Source: Micrococcales bacterium
GTDB taxonomy: Bacteria; Actinomycetota; Actinomycetes; S36-B12; UBA10799
DNA: 64,000 nucleotides
Assembly: GCA_016703125.1 (NCBI GenBank)
Contig: JADJCR010000004.1
Location: forward strand, 1-64,000
Direction: 5' to 3'
Under the pieces are notes generated by a model that did no database searches, was not told the origin of the DNA, and saw nothing but the letters and a program-made list of their open reading frames with translations. Positions 53,219 through 61,438 of the stretch are shown here, piece after piece. Made by a program: the position numbers and the translations under genes. Positions within the stretch are counted from its first letter, which is position 1, and every line of letters starts with the position of its first letter.

Positions 53219-54247
53219 TCAACGCATGCCCGTGGCCCGAGCCACCAGCAGGCGGCGTCCCCGGACGTCGGCCTTCGCGAACATCGCCTTGAGGTGGTCC
53301 TGAACCGTGTGCTCCGAGACCGACATCGCGCGGACGACTTCTCGCGTGTCCGCACCGGCCACCAACAGGGCGAGCACCTCGCACTCACGCCTGCTGAACC
53401 CTGCCACCCGGGCGAAGAGTTCACTGCGGTCCTCCGGCGTCGTCGGTGCGAAGTCGACCGTGATCACCGGGGGGTCTCCGGCGAGGCGGGCGGCGCCCAC
53501 CGTGACCCACCGACCCTCGCCCACATGGGTCCTGGCCGTGGCCGGGTTGCCGTCGATGCCTCGTTCTCGGGCCAGCAACTGCCCGGCGACGTTGTACGCG
53601 GCCGCCGGGACCGGCGGGCCCGCAATGGGAGTGGGCAGCAGCGCCCGCAGTTGCGCGTCCACTGGCGGGGTCTGCGCCATGGGTTGCAGATCCCCGGAGA
53701 GCAGCATCACCACGGGCTCGGCAGGGGGGCCCGTGCGCGCGGTCCCAGGTTCGAAGAGCCGGGCGAGACTGGAGCGCAGGGCCGGCGCCACGATGCGTGC
53801 CAACTCCGACAACAGCACACACTCCGCCGCAGTGAAGGTGGCATTGGTGCGCCAGAGATCCAGGAAACCCCAGCAGCCGAAACGGTCGCGGAGGGCGACT
53901 GAGGCCACGTCGCGCACACTGTAGCCGGCCAGCAGTTCCCGCCACAGCGCACTGTCAGCGAGCTGCCCGCCAGTCGCGGCGTGGAGGGTCACTGCCTCGT
54001 TGCCAGACAGCGTGGTCCAGCGGTTCACCGCCGTCACGTACTTCAGCGCGATCAGCCGTGGCAGGTCGGCCAACACCGGGACCTCGGCCAGCGGCGCCAG
54101 TCCGACACAGGTACGCGGATCGGTGAGCAGCCACGCGTAGTTGCTGAAGGGCACCGTGCGCCGGAACTCCTCGAGGACCGCTGTGCGCAACTCCCGCTCC
54201 GCCAGGTCCCGATCACAGATCTGCTGGATGCTGGGCAGGGCGACCAC
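53219..54247 (-). CDS. LuxR-type HTH transcriptional regulator
   Basis: 342 aa. A GAF-like sensor half precedes a C-terminal GerE/LuxR HTH: FSRRECEVLALLVAGADTRE, VVRAMSVSEHTVQDHLKAMF. GTG 54247 is preferred since TATGGT lies 6 nt upstream; longer in-frame starts run antisense through the next gene. Divergent from the gene at 54314 with 66 bp between. Ligand unknown. Confidence 0.85.
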   Translation of the reverse strand: MVALPSIQQICDRDLAERELRTAVLEEFRRTVPFSNYAWLLTDPRTCVGLAPLAEVPVLADLPRLIALKYVTAVNRWTTLSGNEAVTLHAATGGQLADSALWRELLAGYSVRDVASVALRDRFGCWGFLDLWRTNATFTAAECVLLSELARIVAPALRSSLARLFEPGTARTGPPAEPVVMLLSGDLQPMAQTPPVDAQLRALLPTPIAGPPVPAAAYNVAGQLLARERGIDGNPATARTHVGEGRWVTVGAARLAGDPPVITVDFAPTTPEDRSELFARVAGFSRRECEVLALLVAGADTREVVRAMSVSEHTVQDHLKAMFAKADVRGRRLLVARATGMR

Positions 54248-54253
54248 ACAGCG

Positions 54254-54259
54254 ACCATA
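54254..54259 (-). promoter_or_regulatory. -10 box TATGGT of a leaderless promoter
   Basis: Minus-strand TATGGT is 6 nt before GTG 54247. Confidence 0.4.
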
Positions 54260-54301
54260 GGCCCCAGGAAGTTGGGATACCGCCCGGTGCGGTCGCTTCT
54301 C

Positions 54302-54307
54302 TAGCGT
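54302..54307 (+). promoter_or_regulatory. -10 box TAGCGT of a leaderless promoter
   Basis: TAGCGT is 6 nt before ATG 54314; divergent from the LuxR-type gene. Confidence 0.45.
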
Positions 54308-54313
54308 CGAGAC

Positions 54314-54604
54314 ATGATCACCTTGCACATCGAACATGCGATTTCCGACTACCCAGCATGGCGTGCAGCGTTCGACCGCTTCGCCGGTGCCCGACGGGAA
54401 GCCGGTGTACTGGGCGCACGCGTCGCGGTGCCACTGGACGACCCGCAGCACATCGTCATCGACCTCGACTTCGACAGCCAGGAGCAAGCCCGGTTCTTCC
54501 TGGACTTCCTGCGCACCACAGTGTGGTCCACGTCCGCCAACTCACCCGCACTTGCCGGTGCACCCGAGGCCGTGATCCTGCGGCGCTTCGCGGTGGATGT
54601 CTGA
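54314..54604 (+). CDS. Small dimeric alpha-beta-barrel-like protein, 96 aa
   Basis: ITLHIEHAISDYPAWRAAFD, then HIVIDLDFDSQEQARFFLDF and AVILRRFAVDV, a ferredoxin-like pattern of the dimeric alpha/beta barrel superfamily. No named family recognised. Likely controlled with or by the divergent LuxR-type regulator. Confidence 0.65.
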   Translation: MITLHIEHAISDYPAWRAAFDRFAGARREAGVLGARVAVPLDDPQHIVIDLDFDSQEQARFFLDFLRTTVWSTSANSPALAGAPEAVILRRFAVDV

Positions 54605-54625
54605 GGAGCCGATCGCCGGCGCACA

Positions 54626-54631
54626 TAGGCT
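54626..54631 (+). promoter_or_regulatory. -10 box TAGGCT of a leaderless promoter
   Basis: TAGGCT is 6 nt before ATG 54638. Confidence 0.45.
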
Positions 54632-54637
54632 GAAGCC

Positions 54638-54922
54638 ATGTCCTACGTCGTCGTCAACGCCCTGACCGTGCCGACCGACCAAGCGGCCACCCTCGAGCAG
54701 CGGTTCGCCGCCCGCGCCGGCACCGTGGACCAGGCGCCCGGGTTCGAACATTTCGAACTGCTGAGGCCGGTCGCCGGCACCGACACCTACTTGGTCTACA
54801 CCCGCTGGGACAGCGTCGACTCGTACCGCGCCTGGCGGGAGTCCCAGGAGTTCGCGGCGGGCCATGGCGGGGGGCGGCCTGCGGCCACCGGGTCCGACAT
54901 CTGGGAGTTCGAGGTCTGCTGA
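54638..54922 (+). CDS. Antibiotic biosynthesis monooxygenase (ABM/IsdG-like) protein
   Basis: 94 aa: VVVNALTVPTDQAATLEQRF, AGTVDQAPGFEHFELLRPV, YLVYTRWDSVDSYRAWRESQ. The central FEHFELLRP and W-D-S segments match the ABM/IsdG heme-degrading-like family (N and W positions present), though heme use is not proven. Stop is directly followed by the GTG of the DoxX-like gene. Confidence 0.8.
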   Translation: MSYVVVNALTVPTDQAATLEQRFAARAGTVDQAPGFEHFELLRPVAGTDTYLVYTRWDSVDSYRAWRESQEFAAGHGGGRPAATGSDIWEFEVC

Positions 54923-55327
54923 GTGCGTCTCGAGGACCTCGCCCGCTGGTTGCTCGCTGCGTTCATGGCGACGGCCGGGGTCGGGCACTTCCTGGCCGCC
55001 GACTCGTTCACCGCACAGGTGCCGCCGTGGCTGCCGATGCCCGGGCTGGTCATCGCCGTCTCGGGAATCGTCGAGGTCGCTTTCGCGGCCGCACTGCTGT
55101 TCGCCCGTCGTCGGCGCGCCTTGGTCGGATGGCTCCTGGCCGCCTTCTACGTGGTGGTCTTCCCCGGCAACATCTCGCAGTTCGCCACCGGGGCGGATGC
55201 TTTCGGCCTGGATTCTGACGTTGCCCGGGGGGTGCGCCTGCTGTTCCAGCCGGTGCTCATCGCGTGGGCCCTGTGGTGCACCGGCGCCTGGCGGGCGTGG
55301 CGGGAGCGACGCCGTCAGACCACGTGA
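54923..55327 (+). CDS. DoxX-like membrane protein
   Basis: 134 aa with four helices (LLAAFMATAGVGHFLAADSF, VIAVSGIVEVAFAAALLFAR, LVGWLLAAFYVVVFPGNISQ, LLFQPVLIAWALWCTGAW). G-H-F in helix 1 and the PGN turn are DoxX-family features. GTG start abuts the upstream TGA, so same operon. Last 13 bp overlap the convergent gene. Confidence 0.8.
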   Translation: MRLEDLARWLLAAFMATAGVGHFLAADSFTAQVPPWLPMPGLVIAVSGIVEVAFAAALLFARRRRALVGWLLAAFYVVVFPGNISQFATGADAFGLDSDVARGVRLLFQPVLIAWALWCTGAWRAWRERRRQTT

Positions 55328-56460
55328 TGCGGGTGCTCACCCGTCCGGTTCTGGAACGAGAGGATCTTCGGGTTCCGCACGACCCCGTCACGAATCTCGA
55401 TCGCCGACCGGATGCTCGGGTCATCCTCCCAGGCCTGCGGGCCATCCATCACGGGCCGCAGGAACGGGATGAGCGCCTCGGAGATCCCCCACGTCGCGGA
55501 GTTCCACAGGTAACTCGGGCTGTGATCGACGCCGTAATAGTGGATGCCCTGGCCGACGACGAACATGGGCTCCTCGAACGAGGTCGGCCGCGCGAAGTCG
55601 AAGCCCATGCCGCGGTCGCAGGAGACGTCGACGACCAGGTGCCCCATGGGGAAGATCGGGAGTTCTGCGTCCAGGACGAACATCATCGGGTTGTCGGTGT
55701 CCTGCATCACGCAGTTCACGACGATGTCGAATCCGGCCAGGAACTGCGCGACCGGGATCTCGCCAGCCTCGGTGTGCACGGCGATGGCGCCACCCTCGAC
55801 ACGATGCATGTGATCCATGACGACTGCGGGGATGGGTGAGGCCACCGCCGTCACGTCCCGCATGGTCAGGGCAGTGACGTCGTGCACGCCCAGGCCGTGC
55901 AGCGCGGTGATGGCCCCCCGGGCGGTGTTGCCGAATCCCAGCACCGCCGCTCGCAGATGCCGGCCGTAGTGACCGGTGGAGCCGAGCAGCGTCATAGCGT
56001 GCAGCACCGAGCAGTAGCCGGCCATCTCGTTGTTCAGGTGGAAGACATGGACCATGAAGTCACCGGCGGGTGTCCAGTGGTTCATCTGCTCCCACGCGAT
56101 CAGCGTCAGGTGCTTGTCGATGGCGATCTGCGTGAGTTCGGGGTCCTGGACCGCATGCGGCCAACCCCACAGCACCTGACCGGAGCGTAGCTGCTGGATG
56201 TCGGTCAGGACCGGCTTGGGCAGCAGGACGATGTCGGCGCCGGCGATGACCTCCTCGCGGGGGCGCAGGCCCGCGACCATCCCCGCCAAGTACTCATCGG
56301 ACACCCCGAACGGCTGCCCATACCCGACTTCGAGGGTCATGCGGCGCCGCAGGTCCGAATCGATCCGCTCGAAGTGATGCGGATGGATGGGCACCCGCCG
56401 CTCGTTCTCCTTGCTGGAGGTCCCCAGGACGCCGACGGTCAACTCGCTCACACCACCCAT
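55315..56460 (-). CDS. N5-(carboxyethyl)ornithine synthase-like / alanine dehydrogenase family
   Basis: 381 aa AlaDH/PNT-fold protein. VGVLGTSSKENERRVPIHPH at the N-terminus has the pyruvate-binding R; LLPKP, GQVLWGWPHAVQDPELTQIA, LIAWEQMNHW and the NAD loop LGFGNTARGAITALHGLG follow. The W-G-W-P-H-A segment points to N5-(carboxyethyl)ornithine synthase, which joins ornithine and pyruvate, rather than alanine dehydrogenase. ATG 56460 with AAGGG upstream; GTG 56451 possible. Confidence 0.78.
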   Translation of the reverse strand: MGGVSELTVGVLGTSSKENERRVPIHPHHFERIDSDLRRRMTLEVGYGQPFGVSDEYLAGMVAGLRPREEVIAGADIVLLPKPVLTDIQQLRSGQVLWGWPHAVQDPELTQIAIDKHLTLIAWEQMNHWTPAGDFMVHVFHLNNEMAGYCSVLHAMTLLGSTGHYGRHLRAAVLGFGNTARGAITALHGLGVHDVTALTMRDVTAVASPIPAVVMDHMHRVEGGAIAVHTEAGEIPVAQFLAGFDIVVNCVMQDTDNPMMFVLDAELPIFPMGHLVVDVSCDRGMGFDFARPTSFEEPMFVVGQGIHYYGVDHSPSYLWNSATWGISEALIPFLRPVMDGPQAWEDDPSIRSAIEIRDGVVRNPKILSFQNRTGEHPHHVV

Positions 56461-56584
56461 CCTGGCCCTTCGGACCGAGCGGCGCACAGCTCATCCGTTC
56501 AACGGGCTGCACAACGCAGACCGAGGGCACTACGCTCGGTGATCATCCCGTCGTCCGGCGGGTGCGATCCCGGGAGGCCTTCGC

Positions 56585-58063
56585 ATGACCCGAGTCCGCT
56601 TGCCGCGCACGATCGCTGTCCTGCTCGGACTGCTCGCCGCGGCCGCCCTGACCCTGGCCGGCGCCGCCACCAACCCGGCCGCCGCCGCCGACCCGCAGCC
56701 CTCAGTCGTGTTCCTCGGCGACTCCGTCACCGCCGGGTTCGGGTACTTCGGCCAGAAGGAGAACGCCAAGAACATCAGTGGGACGGTGAACAACCCGTTC
56801 CCGAGTTCCTGGTACCTCGGCGACAACAGCCTCTCGGACTGCAGTCCCGCCAGCAGCGGTACGCCCATCGACCAGTGCAGCAACAACAACTTCAACGGCG
56901 CCCCGTGGAGCGCCGGGCCGTGGAAGGCCGGCGCGAACTCCCCCAATGTCGCGTACTCCTACCAGATCGCCGCCAGCCAGGATCCCGCCAACGCCGCACC
57001 GGTGGAGAACTGGGCGGTGACCGGTTCCACGCCCGCCCAGTGGGACACCGGCGGCCCGTTCAACTTCCAGTTGAAGAGCCTCAAGAACACCAACGTCGTG
57101 CTGACCCTGGGCGCCAACCCCATCCTGTCGAGTTTCCTGCAGATCAAAGTGTCCCTGGTGCCGGTCACCAACGGGGCCTGCGCGGACTCCACACAGTGGC
57201 TGGGCTGGACCGGCTGGTGGGCCTACCCGCCGTCACACGTCGTCGACTGCGCCGACCAGCAGTGGTCGCAGAACCAGCAGACCGCGCATCTCGAGAACGT
57301 CTACAAGACACTGCTGCAGAACGGCAACCAGGTCATGGTCATGCAGTATTACCGCACCTGCCCCTGGTCCTTCGGCAACTGGCAGCCCGAAGGCAATGTG
57401 TCCAAGGGCCCGGCAGCAGGCAACTCGTGCCCCTCGCAGCAGCAAAAGGTCTCGGAATGCAGTTCGTGCCCGGTCAAGGGCAGTACGACACAGTGGGACC
57501 AGGCAGTCGCCGCTCAGAACGCGATGAACGCCAAGATCGCCGCTGCCGTCGCCTCGGTCCAGCAATGGGCCAAGACGCAGCCGGGCCTCAAAGCCACGGA
57601 CCTGCAGATGGCCGTGCCCGACCAGAATGCGTGGGCCAGCCATCAGGCGTGGACCAGTGATTCCTGGGTCTTCCCCAATGACACGTGGATCCACCCGAGC
57701 AAGGCAGGGCACACACAACTGGCCAAGACCGTCACCGGAGCGATGTGCTCGGCGTTCGGGCAGTGGTGCGGGGCGAAGCCGGCCTGGGTCTCGGCCCCGA
57801 CACTGGCGAAGGCCACCGTGAAACAGGCGATCAAGGGTGATGTGCCCAGCCGCGCGAAGAACCGGGTCGCCACCGATCTGCCCCACCGCACCAAGCAGCA
57901 GAATGCGCTCCACTGGGACAGCAGCACCCCGAAGATCTGCGACGTCTTCGAGGGCGACCTGGTGACGCACAAGAAGGACGGGAAGTGCAAACTCGAGGCC
58001 AACGCCGTACGCAGCGGCAACGAGAAGGCCTTCACCGACACGTTCACGGTCACGGTGAAGTAA
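56585..58063 (+). CDS. Secreted SGNH/GDSL hydrolase
   Basis: 492 aa. Signal peptide at 1-35 (ending AAAA). Block I FLGDSVTAGFGYFG with Ser47; block III LTLGANPI; the DxxH of block V in DTWIHPSKAGHTQL. An Asn/Ser/Cys-rich region (CSPASSGTPIDQCSNNNFNG) and several Cys pairs suit an extracellular enzyme. The last 100 residues form an extra Lys-rich domain. GGGAGG precedes the ATG. Substrate (ester of lipid or polysaccharide) unknown. Confidence 0.85.
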   Translation: MTRVRLPRTIAVLLGLLAAAALTLAGAATNPAAAADPQPSVVFLGDSVTAGFGYFGQKENAKNISGTVNNPFPSSWYLGDNSLSDCSPASSGTPIDQCSNNNFNGAPWSAGPWKAGANSPNVAYSYQIAASQDPANAAPVENWAVTGSTPAQWDTGGPFNFQLKSLKNTNVVLTLGANPILSSFLQIKVSLVPVTNGACADSTQWLGWTGWWAYPPSHVVDCADQQWSQNQQTAHLENVYKTLLQNGNQVMVMQYYRTCPWSFGNWQPEGNVSKGPAAGNSCPSQQQKVSECSSCPVKGSTTQWDQAVAAQNAMNAKIAAAVASVQQWAKTQPGLKATDLQMAVPDQNAWASHQAWTSDSWVFPNDTWIHPSKAGHTQLAKTVTGAMCSAFGQWCGAKPAWVSAPTLAKATVKQAIKGDVPSRAKNRVATDLPHRTKQQNALHWDSSTPKICDVFEGDLVTHKKDGKCKLEANAVRSGNEKAFTDTFTVTVK

Positions 58064-58139
58064 GGGACGCCCCCACCGGGCCCGCCGCCGCCGGAATAGG
58101 ATTGGCCACGTCCGGCGGTAGTCGGCCGCCGACACCAGA

Positions 58140-60266
58140 ATGCGAGGTATCGTGGCATCCGTCCCGCAAGTAGGCCCGCTCCTGATCCGCAACGTCGTCG
58201 TAGTGGGCGACTCCGGTTCTGGGAAGACCACCCTCGTCGAGGCGGCTCTTCTCGCCACCGGCGTGCTCACCCGGCCGGGAAGGGTCGAGGATGGCAACAC
58301 GGTCACGGACTACGACCCCGTGGAGATGCGCCAGCAGCGCTCCATCAACCTCGCGCTCGCGCCGACTACCTTCGACGACCTGAAGATCAACTTCATCGAC
58401 ACCCCCGGATACGCGGACTTCGTCGGGGATCTGCGCGCCGGCTTGCGCGCGGCCGACGCCGCACTGTTCGTCGTGTCCGCAGCCGAAGGCCTGACCGCCG
58501 CCACCCGCATGCTGTGGCGCGAGTGCGCCGCGGTCGGCTTGGCACGCGCGGTGATCCTCACCAAACTCGACCACCAGCGCGCCTCGTTCGAGGATTCGGT
58601 GGCCCAGCTCCAGGAGGCGCTCGGCGACGGCGTCCTGCCGCTCTACCTGCCGGCCTACGACGCCGACGGCCACACGATCACTGGCCTCGTCGGCCTCCTC
58701 TCCCAGGAGGTCGCTGACTACTCCTCCGGGCAGCGCCAGAAGCAGCCGGCCGACGACGCCGCGATGGCCCGCCTGCAGGAGCCGCGCGGGACGCTCATCG
58801 AGACGATCGTCACAGAGAGCGAGGACGAGGAGTTGCTCGAGGCGTGGGTCGGTGGCGAGAACCTCGGGATCGACACGGTCATCGCGGACATGGAGAAGGC
58901 GGTGGTGCGCGGCGAGTTCTACCCGCTCATCCCCATCAACCCGGTGACCGGCATGGGCATCCTTGAAGTACTGGAACTGGTCGCGAAGGGTTTCCCCTCC
59001 CCCGTGGAACACCGTGAGGTGGACGCCACCACCCCGGACGGCAAGCCGCTGCGCGCCCTGAAGTGCGACCCCGACGGCCCGCTGCTGGCCGAGGTCATCA
59101 AGACGACTTCTGAGCCTTACGTCGGCAAGCTGTCGCTGGTCCGGGTGTTCTCGGGGACGTTGCGCCCGGATGCCCCGGTGCACGTCTCCGGCCACTTCGC
59201 GGCCGGCAGTACCCACGAGGACCACGATCTGGACGAGCGCATCGGCTCGCTGTCGTCACCGCTGGGGAAGAACCAGCGCATGGTGCCGACGTGTGGCGCT
59301 GGTGACCTGTGTGCGGTGGCCAAACTCAGCCGTGCGGAGACCGGCGACACCCTGTCGGATGTGGACACGCCCATGCTTCTCGAGCCGTGGCAGGTGCCGC
59401 AGCCGTTGCTGCCCGTGGCCATCGAGGCCCGCACGAAGTCCGACGAGGACAAACTGGCCAAGGCCCTGACGCGATTGCTCGCCGAGGATCCGAGCCTGGT
59501 GCTCGAGTCCAAGGAGGACACCGGCCAGCAGGTGTTGTGGTGCTTGGGAGAGGCCCACCTCGACGTCGTGCTGGACCGCCTGGCCAACATGTACGGGGTC
59601 GCCGTGGACAGTGTCCCGCTGCGGGTCTCGCTGCGGGAGACGTTCGCGGGCAAGGCCGAGGGGCGCGGCCGCAACGTCAAGCAGTCCGGCGGGCACGGTC
59701 AGTTCGGCGTCTGCGACATCGAGATCGAACCGCTGCCGCAGGGCACCGGCTTCGAGTTCGTCGACAAGGTCGTCGGCGGGGCCGTGCCCCGGCAGTACAT
59801 CCCCTCGGTGGAGAAGGGTGTGCGCGCGCAGATGGCCAAGGGCGTGGCCGCGGGGTACCCGGTGACCGACATCCGGGTCACCCTGGTCGGCGGCAAGGCC
59901 CACAGCGTCGACTCCTCCGACATGGCGTTCCAGACCGCAGGATCGCTGGCCCTCAAGGACGCGGCCACGAAGGCCCATGTCGACCTGTTGGAGCCGGTCG
60001 CTGAGATCACGGTGACCGTCCCGGACGACTACGTGGGAGCTGTCATGACCGACCTGTCCATCCGCCGGGGGCGGCTGACCGGGACCGACTCGGCGGGGAC
60101 CGGCTTCTCGATCGTCACCGCCGAGGTCCCGGAGATCGAACTCACGCGCTACGTCGTGGATCTGCGGTCGATGACCCACGGCACCGGCCATTTCGCGCGC
60201 AGACCCGTCGGGTACCAGCCCATGCCGCGTGCGCAGGCCGAGAAGGTCAAGCAGGGAGCGCAGTAG
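58140..60266 (+). CDS. Elongation factor G-like GTPase (EF-G2)
   Basis: 708 aa. G1 GDSGSGKTTL, G3 DTPGY, G4 TKLD. It has all EF-G domains (SLRETFAGKAEG in domain IV, TGFSIVTAEVPEIELTRYV near the end) but lacks the DAPGHVDF and NKxD forms of true EF-G, as in mycobacterial FusA2/EF-G2, whose role is unclear. ATG 58140; GTG 58152 is possible. Confidence 0.9.
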   Translation: MRGIVASVPQVGPLLIRNVVVVGDSGSGKTTLVEAALLATGVLTRPGRVEDGNTVTDYDPVEMRQQRSINLALAPTTFDDLKINFIDTPGYADFVGDLRAGLRAADAALFVVSAAEGLTAATRMLWRECAAVGLARAVILTKLDHQRASFEDSVAQLQEALGDGVLPLYLPAYDADGHTITGLVGLLSQEVADYSSGQRQKQPADDAAMARLQEPRGTLIETIVTESEDEELLEAWVGGENLGIDTVIADMEKAVVRGEFYPLIPINPVTGMGILEVLELVAKGFPSPVEHREVDATTPDGKPLRALKCDPDGPLLAEVIKTTSEPYVGKLSLVRVFSGTLRPDAPVHVSGHFAAGSTHEDHDLDERIGSLSSPLGKNQRMVPTCGAGDLCAVAKLSRAETGDTLSDVDTPMLLEPWQVPQPLLPVAIEARTKSDEDKLAKALTRLLAEDPSLVLESKEDTGQQVLWCLGEAHLDVVLDRLANMYGVAVDSVPLRVSLRETFAGKAEGRGRNVKQSGGHGQFGVCDIEIEPLPQGTGFEFVDKVVGGAVPRQYIPSVEKGVRAQMAKGVAAGYPVTDIRVTLVGGKAHSVDSSDMAFQTAGSLALKDAATKAHVDLLEPVAEITVTVPDDYVGAVMTDLSIRRGRLTGTDSAGTGFSIVTAEVPEIELTRYVVDLRSMTHGTGHFARRPVGYQPMPRAQAEKVKQGAQ

Positions 60267-60269
60267 CCA

Positions 60270-61223
60270 TCAGCGCGCCCGCTTGACGGCGTACAAGTGG
60301 GCGTCGGCCTCGGTCAGGGCTTGCGTCAGTGTCTGCGACTGCGGCCAGGGCGCGATCCCGAAACTCCAGGTCGGCTCGGCCTGTCCGTGGTCCACACGGG
60401 ACAGCACATCTTTGGCCTGTCTCTCGTCGGTGCCGGGCAGGATGACGGCGAACTCGTCGCCGCCGAACCGCGCGACGACGTCCGTTGCGCGCAGTTGCGT
60501 GCGCAGCGCGTGTGCCAGGGAGACCAGCACCTCGTCTCCGGCCAGGTGCCCGTATCGGTCGTTGTAGTCCTTGAAACCGTTGACGTCGATGAGAGCCACA
60601 GCCACCGGCATCTCCGTGCGGCGCATCTCGGCGTCCACGTAGGCGGCCAGTGTCGCCAGCCCGCGCCGGTTGAGCACCCCGGTCAGATCGTCGGTGAACG
60701 CCTGCTGGCGCAACTGGGCGACCAGCACCGAGATCGTGGTGGTCACCGCGACGGTGAGGGTGGCGATGACCACGTAGTAGAGCGGGTGGAGAACGGTGGA
60801 GGTCACAAGGATGGCGCCATAGGCCACCAGCAGCACAGTCAGGGAGACCGCGAAGCGCGCCGGGGGGCGGTAATAGGCCGAGTAGGTGCCGAAGACGAAC
60901 AGACTCAGGCCAAGTACCACCTGGTTCTCCGGGGAGCCTGCGTACGCCGTGGCCGACACCGCCACGATGCCGGCGACGATCACCGCGGTGTCCAGCCCCC
61001 AACCGCCAGGGATGCGGGGCGCGCCGAACCACACCCACAGGACCATCGCCAGGAAGAACAGCGCCGCCAGCACGACGTACAGGTGCAATAGCTGCGAGAG
61101 AGGCAACAGCGAGAACAATGCGGACCACACGCTGAAGATCAGGAGCAGCGAACTCAGGGCGACGTACGGTGCCGCCGGCCGGTCGGCCACAAGCCTCGGC
61201 CAGTGCGCGACTGTCCGCCCCAT
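60270..61223 (-). CDS. Membrane-bound diguanylate cyclase (GGDEF)
   Basis: 317 aa. About six membrane helices (APYVALSSLLLIFSVW through LTVAVTTTISVLVAQL), then a GGDEF domain: DDLTGVLNRRGL, IDVNGFKDYNDRYGHLAGDE, RFGGDEFAVILPG, and FGIAPWP. The active-site GGDEF is intact; no EAL domain and no I-site RxxD seen just upstream. ATG 61223 behind GGGGGGTGAG; ATG 61244 with TACCCT 5 nt upstream is an alternative. Confidence 0.9.
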   Translation of the reverse strand: MGRTVAHWPRLVADRPAAPYVALSSLLLIFSVWSALFSLLPLSQLLHLYVVLAALFFLAMVLWVWFGAPRIPGGWGLDTAVIVAGIVAVSATAYAGSPENQVVLGLSLFVFGTYSAYYRPPARFAVSLTVLLVAYGAILVTSTVLHPLYYVVIATLTVAVTTTISVLVAQLRQQAFTDDLTGVLNRRGLATLAAYVDAEMRRTEMPVAVALIDVNGFKDYNDRYGHLAGDEVLVSLAHALRTQLRATDVVARFGGDEFAVILPGTDERQAKDVLSRVDHGQAEPTWSFGIAPWPQSQTLTQALTEADAHLYAVKRAR

Positions 61224-61438
61224 CTCACCCCCCGGAGCACCCATACCCAAGGGTAAGCCCGGGGCATGACAGACGGTCACCTGTGATCTTGCAGGGTGGT
61301 TCGCCCTGCCGCCCGGGCGTACACTTGCAGTGAGGTACGAGGCCCGAGACGCGCCAGTCGGGTGGCCTGCCGCCTGACTGCGTGCCGCACCGCGTGTGTG
61401 GCGATGTGGCACCGCCTTCGGGGGGAAGGTGGGGCATC

